A DNA stretch of 64,000 nt from Prado023 sp963700475 (GCA_963700475.1 CAVOXR010000014.1:62001-126000), one strand, 5' to 3'; shown: positions 36,979-45,453, numbered from the stretch's first letter. The notes: generated from the sequence alone by a model not told the origin. Numbers and translations are program-made.

Positions 36979-38205
36979 CTAGGAGCGCCGGAAGGCAGCC
37001 CTGGTCGAGCGCCGCAGTTTGGCGACCCGCCACTCCCGGGCCTCCCCGAGGCGCAGCTTGAGCAGGTCCGCCGCCTCGCGCGTGCTCAGCCGCTGGACGG
37101 CAGGCAGGTCGAGCTTGTTGATCGACTGGTCGGAATCGGGCGCCACCGGCTTGCCCGCCATCGCCCCCGAGATCGCCCCGAGGACGGCTTCGGCGGCGGC
37201 GTGAACCGGCAGGCGCAGGGCGTCGGTCGGGGGATTGCCGGCCGGGATGGGGTCGGCGAGGCTGGCGAGGTTCCCGTGCACGGTGATGCCCAGGACCGCG
37301 ACCCGGTCGGCGGTCGCCCCGCCCACCTCCTGGGCCGCCCGGACCGCCCACTCAGGGGTACCCAGCGACTCCTCGTCGGGCTCAGGGGTGCGCGACTCGA
37401 CCATCCGGAGGATGGCCCCCCGGCGGACGAGCTTCTCGTACTGCGGCCAGTCCCAGCGCTTGGCCCCGCCGAGGTTGACCTGGCGCAGCATCTCCGCCTC
37501 GGCCGCGGTCATCGAGCGGTTGCTGGCGCTGAGGTCCGGGTCCGGTACGAGCAGCCCGCTGGGCAGGGCGAGCAGATGCTCGAACGTGCGGAACAGGTAG
37601 TCACGGTCGCCCTCGTCGAGGACGACCAGGCTCACCCTGTCCGGACCAAGCCGCTCGGCCCAGCGCGCCATGATCCCAGCGTGGTCGTTGCGCCGCCAGA
37701 AGTTGGGGGTCGGCGGGCACTCCGGAGGGTTCGCGAAGACGTTCTTGAGCCAGTTCTCGTAGCGCATGGCCAGCCCGTACTTCAGGTACTGCTGCCATGA
37801 TGAGGCCAGCAGGCGCGACATCGGGCGCAGCGTGAAGACCGCGTGCAGACGCTCGGCCCCCAGACGATCCACGATCCTGTCCAGGGCAGCGTCGTCGGCC
37901 AGCGCGAACCCCTCACTGGAGATCACGACCCGGCCCTCGTGCGCGGCGGCAGCCCTGGCCACCCGACCCCAGTACTTGGGCTCGGTGCGGCGTCCGCCCC
38001 GCTCCTCCCACCCCCAGGTGCGCTTGGTCACCACCATTGCCGCCCTGTGGTGCGATCGCCGGCTGCCCGGATACAGCACGCCGGCCTCGAGCAGCTGCGG
38101 GCGGCTGCTCGCGAACGCGGACTGCAGAGCCGTGGTACCCGTCTTGTGGAACCCCGCGTGGAACATGATTGTTCCGTCCGGCAGGGGCTCGAGACGGGGC
38201 GGCAT
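36979..38205 (-). CDS. PAPS-dependent sulfotransferase-like protein
   Basis: 408 residues. The N-terminal FHAGFHKTGTTALQSAFA matches the 5'-phosphosulfate-binding loop of sulfotransferases (HKTGTT). TLRPMSRLLASSWQQYL resembles the 3'-phosphate-binding segment (R-x6-S). The remainder is poorly conserved and helical. It probably transfers sulfate from PAPS to a glycan or lipid; the CysC domain encoded at about 47.4 kb makes PAPS. GGAGG precedes ATG 38205. It is convergent with the GGDEF gene, 18 bases apart. Confidence 0.75.
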   Translation of the reverse strand: MPPRLEPLPDGTIMFHAGFHKTGTTALQSAFASSRPQLLEAGVLYPGSRRSHHRAAMVVTKRTWGWEERGGRRTEPKYWGRVARAAAAHEGRVVISSEGFALADDAALDRIVDRLGAERLHAVFTLRPMSRLLASSWQQYLKYGLAMRYENWLKNVFANPPECPPTPNFWRRNDHAGIMARWAERLGPDRVSLVVLDEGDRDYLFRTFEHLLALPSGLLVPDPDLSASNRSMTAAEAEMLRQVNLGGAKRWDWPQYEKLVRRGAILRMVESRTPEPDEESLGTPEWAVRAAQEVGGATADRVAVLGITVHGNLASLADPIPAGNPPTDALRLPVHAAAEAVLGAISGAMAGKPVAPDSDQSINKLDLPAVQRLSTREAADLLKLRLGEAREWRVAKLRRSTRAAFRRS

Positions 38206-38309
38206 TCAACCTCCAGGGAACGATCGGCAACACGGGCAGGGTACCTGCGCAGGGCGTCCGCCCTCGGGACCCCGCCGATCGCGCCGCGAGATGCGGGGAA
38301 CCGCGGTCG

Positions 38310-40076
38310 TCAGGCCTCGCCGGGCGTGACCTCAGGATCAGTCGGGTCCGCCGACGCGGCTGACTGGGCTGCCAGCTCACGCCGCGCCTGATCGGCCATG
38401 AAGTCCTCGTGTGCAGCTCGAGCCGCCTTGCGTGCCGCGTCACGCTTCTCCTGGATCGCGTCACGGACGTGCCGGCGCTGCTGGGTCTCGGGGACCGAGT
38501 ATCGGACCTCGGTGTGCACCAGACGATCCAGGAGCGTGCGCCGTCTTGCGTCGAACAGGCTGAACACGCCGGTCAGCAGCCAGATGATCACCCCCAGAAT
38601 CCCCACCCATGCGCGCAGGATCGAACGTACGAGAGCCGGCCTGCGCCCGTCCGGAGTGCACACCCTGATCCCGACAACCGCCATGCCGAAGGTCCGTCCC
38701 AGGGCCCAGTAGCACAGCGACAGGTAGATGGGGATGGCGCACAGGGCGATGACGTAGAGCAGCGCTGTCAGCCATTGCGGGAGTTCCCCGAAGAGCGACT
38801 CGAGGAGGCTGACGGTCGTGGCCAGCACCTGGGCCGTGATGTACCCGACGCCGGCGAGGTCGATCACCACACCAAGCAGGCGCGTGGCCGCACCTGCGTA
38901 CATGTAGGACCTCCCCGGAGGGGCGGGGTGGACAGGCATGGCTCGCCACAGGGCACGCTGGGTCGCGAGGTCCTCGACGGCCAACCGCAGGGGCTTGGTG
39001 TCCTCCTCGGACTCCTCGGCGAGCACCAGCTGCAGGCCGGACTCAGGTTTCGGGCGGGGAGGGCGACGAAACACCTTGCGGACGACTCTCTCCGTGAGGT
39101 TGTCGGCATCGGCCAGGGTGCCACGGAACCCCTCGATCGCGTCCAGGAACAACCCCTGGCTCTGCTCCCTGATCAGGTCGCGCACGGCGGGGTCGTCGAC
39201 GATGTCGTCCAGGATCAGCGGGACGACCTCGGTCCGGATCTTGGGCATCAGGGCATCGACCAGCTGCGGCGCGACCTCGTCGGTGATCTTCGGCATCAGC
39301 GCGTCCACGAGCTGGGGCGCCATCTCGTCACGGATGCGGGGCATCAGCGAGTCCAACAGCTGCGGCGCGACCTCGTCGGTGATCTTCGGCATCAGCGCGT
39401 CCACGAGCTGGGGCGCCATCTCGTCACGGATGCGGGGCATGAGTGCATCAACCAGGTCCGGGGCGATCTGGTCGCGGATCTTGGGCATCAGCGCGTCGAT
39501 CAGCTGAGGGGCGATCTGCTCCTCGATGCGGGGCATCAGGGCCTCGATCAGCTGTGGCGCGACCTCGTCGCGGATCTTGGGCATCAGCCCGTCGATCAGC
39601 TCGGGGGCAACCTGTTCCTGGATGTAGGGCACGAGGCCCTCGACGATCCGCGGGACGAGCTCAGCCTCGAGGTAGGGGCGCAGGTCCTCAAGCAGCTTGG
39701 GCAGCAGATCCGCGACGAGCCGCGGGGTCACCCCGTCGACCACCTGCGGCACCGTGACAGCCACCAGGTGCGCCGTCACGCCATCCACGATGTCGGGGAC
39801 GGTGTCCGCGACGAGGTGGTCGGTGATGCCCTCCAGGACCTCCGGGACGACCTTGTCGGTCAGGTAGGGCGTGAGCCCGTCGACGATCCTGGGGATCGCC
39901 TCCTGGATCAGGTACGGCTCGAGGTCCTCGATCACCTGCTGGGCGGTGGCTCCCGTGACGTCCATGGCCGCCTCGGTGACGGTGTGGCCCACTCGGCCCA
40001 CCGTGGCGTCGAGGGCGCCACCGACCGCGCGACGCATGCCACCGCGCAGTCCCGTGTCCGGCGGTCCATCGGCCAT
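38310..40076 (-). CDS. RDD-family membrane protein with sixteen 16-residue repeats
   Basis: 588 residues. Residues about 43-298 consist of roughly sixteen consecutive 16-residue units, for example VAPQLVDALMPKITDE and MAPQLVDALMPRIRDE, with no gaps. The pattern is hydrophobic at positions 1, 5, 6, 9, 10 and 13, with Pro at 3 and often at 11, suggesting a chain of short amphipathic helices. Residues about 300-380 are charged. The C-terminal RDD domain (about 390-560) has four hydrophobic helices, with SYMYAGAATRLLGVVIDL and GRTFGMAVVGIRVCTPDG. The repeat part may be cytoplasmic or lie along the membrane. Function is unknown. Confidence 0.8.
   Translation of the reverse strand: MADGPPDTGLRGGMRRAVGGALDATVGRVGHTVTEAAMDVTGATAQQVIEDLEPYLIQEAIPRIVDGLTPYLTDKVVPEVLEGITDHLVADTVPDIVDGVTAHLVAVTVPQVVDGVTPRLVADLLPKLLEDLRPYLEAELVPRIVEGLVPYIQEQVAPELIDGLMPKIRDEVAPQLIEALMPRIEEQIAPQLIDALMPKIRDQIAPDLVDALMPRIRDEMAPQLVDALMPKITDEVAPQLLDSLMPRIRDEMAPQLVDALMPKITDEVAPQLVDALMPKIRTEVVPLILDDIVDDPAVRDLIREQSQGLFLDAIEGFRGTLADADNLTERVVRKVFRRPPRPKPESGLQLVLAEESEEDTKPLRLAVEDLATQRALWRAMPVHPAPPGRSYMYAGAATRLLGVVIDLAGVGYITAQVLATTVSLLESLFGELPQWLTALLYVIALCAIPIYLSLCYWALGRTFGMAVVGIRVCTPDGRRPALVRSILRAWVGILGVIIWLLTGVFSLFDARRRTLLDRLVHTEVRYSVPETQQRRHVRDAIQEKRDAARKAARAAHEDFMADQARRELAAQSAASADPTDPEVTPGEA
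39262..39440. repeat. 96-bp-period direct repeat within the RDD gene
   Basis: The 83 bases 39262-39344 recur identically at 39358-39440, a period of 96 bases, or two 48-bp repeat units. Other 48-bp units in the gene are diverged. The identity at DNA level means a recent duplication or gene conversion within the array. Confidence 0.9.
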
Positions 40077-40177
40077 GTGAGCAGGCTATGCCCGTGAGGG
40101 CGCCGAAGGTCGGCGTGAGGGACGGGCCACGAGCACGTGTCCCCCGCCCCTGTGACGCCATGCGGCCCCGCCAGCGC

Positions 40178-40891
40178 TCAGGCGTCGAGCTCGGGGAACT
40201 CGTCCTCAGCGGTCCCGGCGCCCTCCGAGCCGGGCACACCCCCCACTGCGCCGGCGATCGCCAGGCCCTGGGCCACGGCCGGTCCGATCAGGACCGCGAA
40301 CAGGACGGTGCCTATTCCGACCGTCCCCCCGAGGAGCCAGCCGACGACCAGGACGACCAGCTCGATCCCGAGCCGCACCCGACCGACGGGCCATCCCGTG
40401 CGCAGGTGGATCCCGGTCATCCAGCCGTCGCGCGGGCCGGGGCCGAGGTTGGTGGTCAGGTAGAGCCCGCTGCCCAGCCCGATCATGCCGATGCCGAGCA
40501 GGACCAGGGCGAGCTGGGCGGGCCACTCATCCGGAGTGGGGATGAGGGCCACACCCACCTGCAGCGCCACCGCGATCACGACTGCGTTGGCGATCGTGCC
40601 GAGCCCCGGCCGCTCGCGCAACGGGATCCACAGCAGGAGGACCAGTGCGCTCACCAGGAAGGTCGCCATGCCGATCGACACGGGCAGGATCGTGGACAAT
40701 CCCTGGGCCAGAACGGTCCAGGGGCTCACGCCGAGTCCCCCCTGGACGATGAGGGCCTCGCCGGTCCCGAACGCATAGAGGCCGACCAGCAGGACCACCA
40801 GGCTGCCCGGGGTCGGTGACCAGCGGGACTCCGATCGCCACCGGGTGATCGGGACGGTGCGCGCCGGTCGCAGCCACCCGAGGATCTCCAC
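40178..40891 (-). CDS. YczE/YitT-like membrane protein
   Basis: 237 residues with five or six helices. FGTGEALIVQGGLGVSPWTV and GLYLTTNLGPGPRDGWMTGI are the paired glycine-rich segments typical of YczE/YyaS/BitT proteins, whose transport role is not settled. GTG 40891 is used. An acidic tail follows the last helix. It is divergent from the acetyltransferase gene, with only 39 bases between starts, so the promoters overlap. Confidence 0.82.
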   Translation of the reverse strand: MEILGWLRPARTVPITRWRSESRWSPTPGSLVVLLVGLYAFGTGEALIVQGGLGVSPWTVLAQGLSTILPVSIGMATFLVSALVLLLWIPLRERPGLGTIANAVVIAVALQVGVALIPTPDEWPAQLALVLLGIGMIGLGSGLYLTTNLGPGPRDGWMTGIHLRTGWPVGRVRLGIELVVLVVGWLLGGTVGIGTVLFAVLIGPAVAQGLAIAGAVGGVPGSEGAGTAEDEFPELDA

Positions 40892-40930
40892 CCGCCGGAC
40901 TATAGGCGTCCGGGCTGGTAGACCTGTCCC

Positions 40931-41503
40931 ATGCGCCATCCCCTCCCGACCGGCATCGAGTTCCAGCTGATGGTCTCCGGCAAGCCGTACCTGTCCAACG
41001 ACCCGGAGCTGGTCGCGGCCCGTGCCCGGGCGCGCTCCCTGGAGTTCCGGTTCAACCACACGCCCCCCGAGGAGCCGGCCACGCGTTCGCAGCTCCTGCG
41101 CGAGCTGTTCGGCAGCACCGGCGAGTCGTTGGAGATCGAGCCCAACCTGCACGTCGACTACGGCTTCAACATCCACCTCGGAGACCGGTTCTACGCCAAC
41201 GCCAACTGCGTCCTGCTCGACGTCGCTGAGATCCGGATCGGCGAGGACACGATGCTCGCCCCCGGGGTGCAGCTGCTCACTGCCACGCATCCCGTGGACG
41301 CCGAGGAACGGATCTCGGGCCGCGAGCTGGGCTTCCCGATCACGATCGGCGACCGGGTATGGCTCGGGGGCGGGGTCATCGTCGGTCCTGGTGTGACCAT
41401 CGGCGACGACGTGGTCGTCGGGTCCGGGACGGTCGTGGTCAAGGACCTCCCCGACCGGGTCGTCGCGGTGGGGAACCCGGCCCGGGTGGTGCGGGAACTG
41501 TGA
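40931..41503 (+). CDS. Maltose/galactoside O-acetyltransferase-like protein
   Basis: 190 residues. The N-terminal maltose-acetyltransferase motif (MVSGKPYLSNDPELVAARAR) precedes a left-handed beta-helix of hexapeptide repeats. HVDYGFNIHLGDRFYANANC and LLTATHPVDAEER are close to LacA/Maa, including the catalytic His in TATHP. WLGGGVIVGPGVTIGDDVVV and VVAVGNPARVVREL end the domain. It acetylates sugars with acetyl-CoA, probably as a trimer. HAD and GH1 genes follow in the same direction. Confidence 0.9.
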   Translation: MRHPLPTGIEFQLMVSGKPYLSNDPELVAARARARSLEFRFNHTPPEEPATRSQLLRELFGSTGESLEIEPNLHVDYGFNIHLGDRFYANANCVLLDVAEIRIGEDTMLAPGVQLLTATHPVDAEERISGRELGFPITIGDRVWLGGGVIVGPGVTIGDDVVVGSGTVVVKDLPDRVVAVGNPARVVREL

Positions 41504-41512
41504 GCCGGGTAC

Positions 41513-42169
41513 GTGAGGAGGACACGGTGGCCGGGTCGGCAGTACCAGGCAGTGGTCTTCGACCAGGACGGCACCCTGATCAACACGTTCATCCCGGCGA
41601 TGCACGCCTACTCGGTGGCTGTCGGCCGGGAGATCACCCTCACTGAGCTCGAGCCAGTGGCCCACCTTGGTGCCGCACGCAACCTCGTCAGCGCACTGCT
41701 GGGCCACGAAGCCACGGACGCCGAGGACGACGTGTTCCACGATGCCCTGGCCGCGGAGGTGGCACGGATCGAGCCGTATCCGGGGATCGTCGACCTGCTC
41801 GTCGCGCTGCGGGACGCCGGTGTGGCGACCGCTGTCGCGACCAACTCCGATGCGAGGTCGGCCGCGGTCGTCCTCAGTGCGCATGGCCTGGACGCCCTGT
41901 TCGACACGGTGGTCACCGTCGACCTCGTCAGCGGCCCCAAGCCCAACCCGGAGATGATCCATCTGGCCATCGAACGGCTCGGTGTGTCCGCCGGTCAGGT
42001 GGTGTTCGTCGGTGACAGCCCGGGCGACATGATCGCTGCACGGGCGGCAGGCGTGCTCGCGGTCGCAGCGGGGTGGGGACACCAGACTCCCGGCATCCCA
42101 CGGGAGCACATCGACGTGTTGGCCAAGACCCCCGCCGACGTCGCGCGCATCGTGCGTGCCGGCATGTGA
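41513..42169 (+). CDS. HAD-family phosphatase (phosphoglycolate phosphatase-like)
   Basis: 218 residues. Motif I is VVFDQDGTLINT, motif II TAVATNSD, motif III lysine in SGPKPNPEM, motif IV FVGDSPGDM. The fold resembles beta-phosphoglucomutase/phosphoglycolate phosphatase types. GTG 41513 is in frame but gives a poor N-terminus (RRTRWPG); a GTG at 41527 after GGAGG is better placed but in another frame, so one indel near 41530-41545 is possible. It lies between the acetyltransferase and beta-glucosidase genes. The sugar-phosphate substrate is unknown. Confidence 0.82.
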   Translation: MRRTRWPGRQYQAVVFDQDGTLINTFIPAMHAYSVAVGREITLTELEPVAHLGAARNLVSALLGHEATDAEDDVFHDALAAEVARIEPYPGIVDLLVALRDAGVATAVATNSDARSAAVVLSAHGLDALFDTVVTVDLVSGPKPNPEMIHLAIERLGVSAGQVVFVGDSPGDMIAARAAGVLAVAAGWGHQTPGIPREHIDVLAKTPADVARIVRAGM

Positions 42170-42224
42170 TCGTGGGCCTGCCCGCACTGCCACACCTCCG
42201 GACCACATGGCAGGCTGGCCGTCC

Positions 42225-43619
42225 ATGACCACCCCGTGGACGCCGGGTGACCCCGGCACGCTGTCCGACGGCCGCACGCGTGCGGCGTTCCGCCCCGACT
42301 TCCTCTGGGGAACCGCCACTGCGGCCTACCAGATCGAGGGCTCCCCGCAGGCCGACGGCAAGGGCCCGTCGATCTGGGACACCTTCGCGCACACGCCCGG
42401 GCGTATCGCCGAGGGCTCCACCGGTGACATCGCGTGCGATCACTACGTGCGCTGGCCCGAGGACGTGGCCCTCATGGCCGAGCTCGGGGTGAACGCCTAC
42501 CGCTTCTCCATCTCCTGGCCCCGCGTGCTCCCCACGGGCGCGGGCGACGTCGAGCCACGCGGGCTCGACTTCTACGAGCGGCTCGTCGATGGGCTGCTCG
42601 AGAACGGGATCGCCCCGGTGGTCACGCTCTACCACTGGGACCTGCCGCAGGCCCTGGAGGATCGGGGCGGTTGGCTGGACCGGGACACGGCGCAGCGCTT
42701 CGCGGAGTTCGCCGACCATGTCGCGGGGCGCCTGCGAGACCGGGTCCACACATGGATCACCATCAACGAGGCGGTCGTCGTCGCGACGCACGGTTACGCG
42801 TTCGGCGCCCACGCGCCCGGGCGCGCCCTGCTCTTCGACTCGTTCCCGGCCACCCACCACGTCCTCCTCGCTCACGGACTGGCGGCCCAGGCCATCCGCG
42901 CCGCCGTCCCCGGGGCGCGGGTGGGCATCTCCCACAACCTCTCGCCGATCGTGCCCGACAGTGACTCCCCAGAGGATGCCGCCGCTGCTGCCGCACTCGA
43001 TGCGATCCAGAACCGCACCTATCTCGACCCGTGCCTGCTGGGCAGCTACCCGGAGATGGAGGAGGTCGGGATCCCCACGGACCGCACCTGCGTCCGCGAG
43101 GGGGACCTGGCGACCATCGCCCAGCCCCTGGACGTGCTGGGCGTCAACTACTACAACCCCACCCGGGTCAAGGCGCCCGGGCAGGGCAATCCCTTCCCGT
43201 TCGAGCTGGTCGCGATGGACGAGTTCGAGCAGACCGACATGGGCTGGCCCGTGGTCCCGGACGGCTTGCGCGACATCCTCGTGGGCATCCACGAGCGGTA
43301 CGGGGACGCGCTCCCGCCTGTGATGGTCACCGAGAGCGGTGCCGCGTTTCCCGAGGAGCTTCTGGAGCAGCCCGCTCCACACGTCGACGACCCGCGACGC
43401 GTGGAGTACCTGCGCGGCCACGTGGCAGCGGTCGGTGACGCGATCGACGCCGGCGTCGACGTCCGCGGCTACTTCGTGTGGTCACTCATGGACAACTTCG
43501 AGTGGGCCGAGGGGTACCGCCCCCGCTTCGGGCTGGTGCACCTCGACTATCCGACGCAGCGCCGCATCCCGAAGAGCTCCTACGCCTGGTACCGGGCATT
43601 CCTGGGCAGCAGGGCGTAA
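42225..43619 (+). CDS. GH1 beta-glucosidase
   Basis: 464 residues, typical length for GH1. FLWGTATAAYQIEGSPQADG is the N-terminal signature. YRFSISWPRVLPTG and HWDLPQAL follow. The acid/base Glu is in ITINEAVV (usually NEP), and the nucleophile Glu in VTESGAAF (usually ENG). Both Glu are kept but each motif has one unusual residue. DNFEWAEGYRPRFGLVHLDY ends the sugar pocket. No signal peptide, so it hydrolyses imported beta-glucosides. A hairpin terminator follows. Confidence 0.92.
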   Translation: MTTPWTPGDPGTLSDGRTRAAFRPDFLWGTATAAYQIEGSPQADGKGPSIWDTFAHTPGRIAEGSTGDIACDHYVRWPEDVALMAELGVNAYRFSISWPRVLPTGAGDVEPRGLDFYERLVDGLLENGIAPVVTLYHWDLPQALEDRGGWLDRDTAQRFAEFADHVAGRLRDRVHTWITINEAVVVATHGYAFGAHAPGRALLFDSFPATHHVLLAHGLAAQAIRAAVPGARVGISHNLSPIVPDSDSPEDAAAAAALDAIQNRTYLDPCLLGSYPEMEEVGIPTDRTCVREGDLATIAQPLDVLGVNYYNPTRVKAPGQGNPFPFELVAMDEFEQTDMGWPVVPDGLRDILVGIHERYGDALPPVMVTESGAAFPEELLEQPAPHVDDPRRVEYLRGHVAAVGDAIDAGVDVRGYFVWSLMDNFEWAEGYRPRFGLVHLDYPTQRRIPKSSYAWYRAFLGSRA

Positions 43620-43650
43620 GCAGCGACCAGCCACCACGCGCTGGAGGAGT

Positions 43651-43669
43651 CGACCCGTTGGACGGGTCG
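43651..43669 (+). terminator. Terminator hairpin after the beta-glucosidase gene
   Basis: CGACCCGT (43651-43658) and ACGGGTCG (43662-43669) pair perfectly around a 3-nt loop, 32 bases after the stop. The next gene is convergent, so the hairpin may serve both strands. Confidence 0.6.
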
Positions 43670-43702
43670 GACGGCGTTGCCCAGCCGGGATTGCGTAGCC
43701 CC

Positions 43703-44536
43703 TCAGCCGGTGCCGACCGTCAATGTGTTGTTCGTCACGGGGATCCCGTTCTGGACGTAGGTGAAGCTGATGACCGTGGTGCTCTTGCCGTTGGGGGCGT
43801 TGAACACGTAGTCACCCTGCGGAGTGCTCCAGACGAGGTCGCCCCCTCCGGAGGTGATCTCCATCGATGTCAGGGTGGCCGGAGGGTCGAGCCCGCTCAG
43901 GAGGTTCGAGACGAGGGTGCCCTTCTTGGCCACCGACGCCGTCAGAGCCAGCGCCGGGCCGGCGACTGGTGGGGGGGTCGGTGCGGCTGTGGTGGGGGCT
44001 GCCGTCGTGGGCTCGAACGTCGGGGGCAGGGTCGTCGGGGGGGCAGTCGTCGGGGGGACCGAGGTCGACGGTGCCGGCTCCGGCGTGCTCGGCGTCGTCC
44101 GTGCCGGAGCCGCGGGGGCGGCCGTCGTCGCTGCCGGTGGCGCTGTCGTGGGCTCTTCGGGGGCAGGGGCGGCGGGGGCGGCCGTCCTGGGCTCCTCGGG
44201 CGCCGATGGGGCAAGCGGAGCGGTGCTGGCGGCCGCCGTCGGCGGAGCTGTGGGAGCCGCAGAGGCGGGTGCTGGGGCCGTCGGAGTCGGGGCCGAGGTC
44301 GTCGGTGAGGCGGGCGCTGGGGCCGTCGGTGCGGACGACGGCGCCGAAGCCCCCAGGGGAGTCGTCTCCCCGGTCGCGGCGGTGAAGACGTCGCGAACGC
44401 CCTGCTGGAACATGGCGATGCTGACGATGACCCACGTCGCGAAGATCGCCACGATCACGGCGAATTCCACCCTGGCCGCCCCGGACTCCTGGGGTCGGCG
44501 GAGCACACCCCATCGAACGTCGGAGGTCGACCTCAC
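43703..44536 (-). CDS. Pilin-like secreted protein with Pro/Thr/Ala-rich stalk
   Basis: 277 residues. Near residue 18 the sequence QESGAARVEFAVIVAIFATW has a type IV/Flp prepilin shape: Gly before a possible cleavage, Glu at +5, then one hydrophobic helix. Residues about 60-190 are low-complexity Pro/Thr/Ala with short repeats such as TTAPPTT and PAAPAPEEPTT. The last 75 residues form a small beta-rich domain (LVSNLLSGLDPPATLTSMEI through VTNNTLTVGTG) that resembles Ig-like or cadherin-like units. GTG 44536 is the start. No Tad assembly genes are in view. It may be a surface stalk protein. Confidence 0.65.
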   Translation of the reverse strand: MRSTSDVRWGVLRRPQESGAARVEFAVIVAIFATWVIVSIAMFQQGVRDVFTAATGETTPLGASAPSSAPTAPAPASPTTSAPTPTAPAPASAAPTAPPTAAASTAPLAPSAPEEPRTAAPAAPAPEEPTTAPPAATTAAPAAPARTTPSTPEPAPSTSVPPTTAPPTTLPPTFEPTTAAPTTAAPTPPPVAGPALALTASVAKKGTLVSNLLSGLDPPATLTSMEITSGGGDLVWSTPQGDYVFNAPNGKSTTVISFTYVQNGIPVTNNTLTVGTG

Positions 44537-44613
44537 CCACTCTTAGTCGGCACGGCCAGCGATGACCTTGAGGAAGAGGACCGTCGGGCGTGCTCCCGCT
44601 CGGCCTCGCACCC

Positions 44614-44890
44614 TCAGCTCACGAGCATGACGATCCAGGGCGCCAGTGAGATCAATCCCAGCCCCACGTTGATCAGGACAAGGCGACGCCTGTGAGGTGG
44701 ACGGGTGTTCCAACGCATGGCGAACGCAAAAGGCAACAGCACCAACCACGCGAACGTGGGGAAGAGCAGCAGGATCAGGAACGGCAGCGGGTAGAGGATC
44801 ATCAACGTGTAGGTCCCGGGCCCGGCGAACTCGAGCTCCTCGTCCGCGGGATCATCCGGCCACCCGGAGCCAGCTCGGTTCCTCGGTCAT
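44614..44890 (-). CDS. Small two-helix membrane protein (one apparent frameshift)
   Basis: The uninterrupted frame from ATG 44805 gives 63 residues with two helices (LPFLILLLFPTFAWLVLLPF and LINVGLGLISLAPWIVMLV). Upstream the same frame reads WPDDPADEELEFAGPGTYTL, and an ATG at 44890 with a G-rich ribosome site begins MTEEPSWL in another frame. Removing one base near 44865 joins them into about 90 residues, which looks like the natural protein. Function is unknown. Confidence 0.6.
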
Positions 44891-44961
44891 CGTCCCCCCA
44901 TCCACTCCAAGGCGGCATCCTCCGCGACGGGTCGCCCACGGTCTGGCGGTGTGGCGTCGCA

Positions 44962-45000
44962 GTGGTCCCGATCCGCTGTGCCAAGGACTCGCGGGACCAC
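44962..45000 (-). terminator. Inverted repeat downstream of tRNA-Arg
   Basis: GTGGTCCCG (44962-44970) and CGGGACCAC (44992-45000) form a perfect 9-bp stem. It lies about 90 bases after the 3' end of the leftward tRNA-Arg gene and before the small membrane gene. It is a plausible tRNA terminator. Confidence 0.45.
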
Positions 45001-45091
45001 CGTGCGGACGGCCAATCGCAGCAAGACTGGCACACAAGCAGGTGGTCAGCCGCCCGAACGCGAGGATGGTGGGTCTGACCTGCGATGATGC

Positions 45092-45167
45092 TGGCGCGCC
45101 TGAAGGGATTCGAACCCCTGGCCTTCTGATCCGTAGTCAGATGCTCTATCCGCTGAGCTACAGGCGC
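45092..45167 (-). tRNA. tRNA-Arg (ACG)
   Basis: 76 nt with a full cloverleaf. Acceptor stem GCGCCTG (45167-45161) pairs with CAGGCGC (45102-45096). The anticodon loop CTACGGA gives anticodon ACG, between TCTGA and TCAGA arms. The T-arm GGGGTTCGAATCCC is present. The 3' CCA is encoded (45094-45092). ACG is normally edited to ICG to read CGN codons. Confidence 0.95.
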
Positions 45168-45304
45168 ACTGCCCCAACGGGGCGCCCCAAGGTTACCCGA
45201 CCGGGGTGGGGATGGGGAAATCCCCACCAAGCCACCACCGACCCCCGAGCCGGGAAACGCGACGGTGGCCCCGGGCGGACCCGGAGCCACCAGCGTGCGT
45301 GCGG

Positions 45305-45396
45305 CGGAGGCGGAGGGATTTGAACCCTCGATGGGGCTCTAAACCCCAAACCCGCTTAGCAGGCGGGCGCCATAGACCTGACTAGGCGACGCCTCC
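45305..45396 (-). tRNA. tRNA-Ser (GCT)
   Basis: 92 nt, with the long variable arm of serine tRNAs. Acceptor stem GGAGGCG pairs with CGCCTCC (45312-45306). The anticodon loop CTGCTAA gives GCT, between CCCGC and GCGGG arms. The T-arm GGGTTCAAATCCC is present. CCA is not encoded. It reads AGC/AGT codons. Confidence 0.95.
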
Positions 45397-45453
45397 CCGT
45401 CCGACGGACGCCCACAGGGTACCCGAACGGTCGTGGCGCGCGGTAATCGCCGG

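Noticed and set aside
39262..39440. CRISPR-like array
   Set aside because: The repeats are contiguous, code for protein in frame and have no spacers.
45092..45396. tRNA pair as a phage or island attachment site
   Set aside because: No integrase, no partial tRNA 3' end repeat and no change of base composition were found next to either tRNA.
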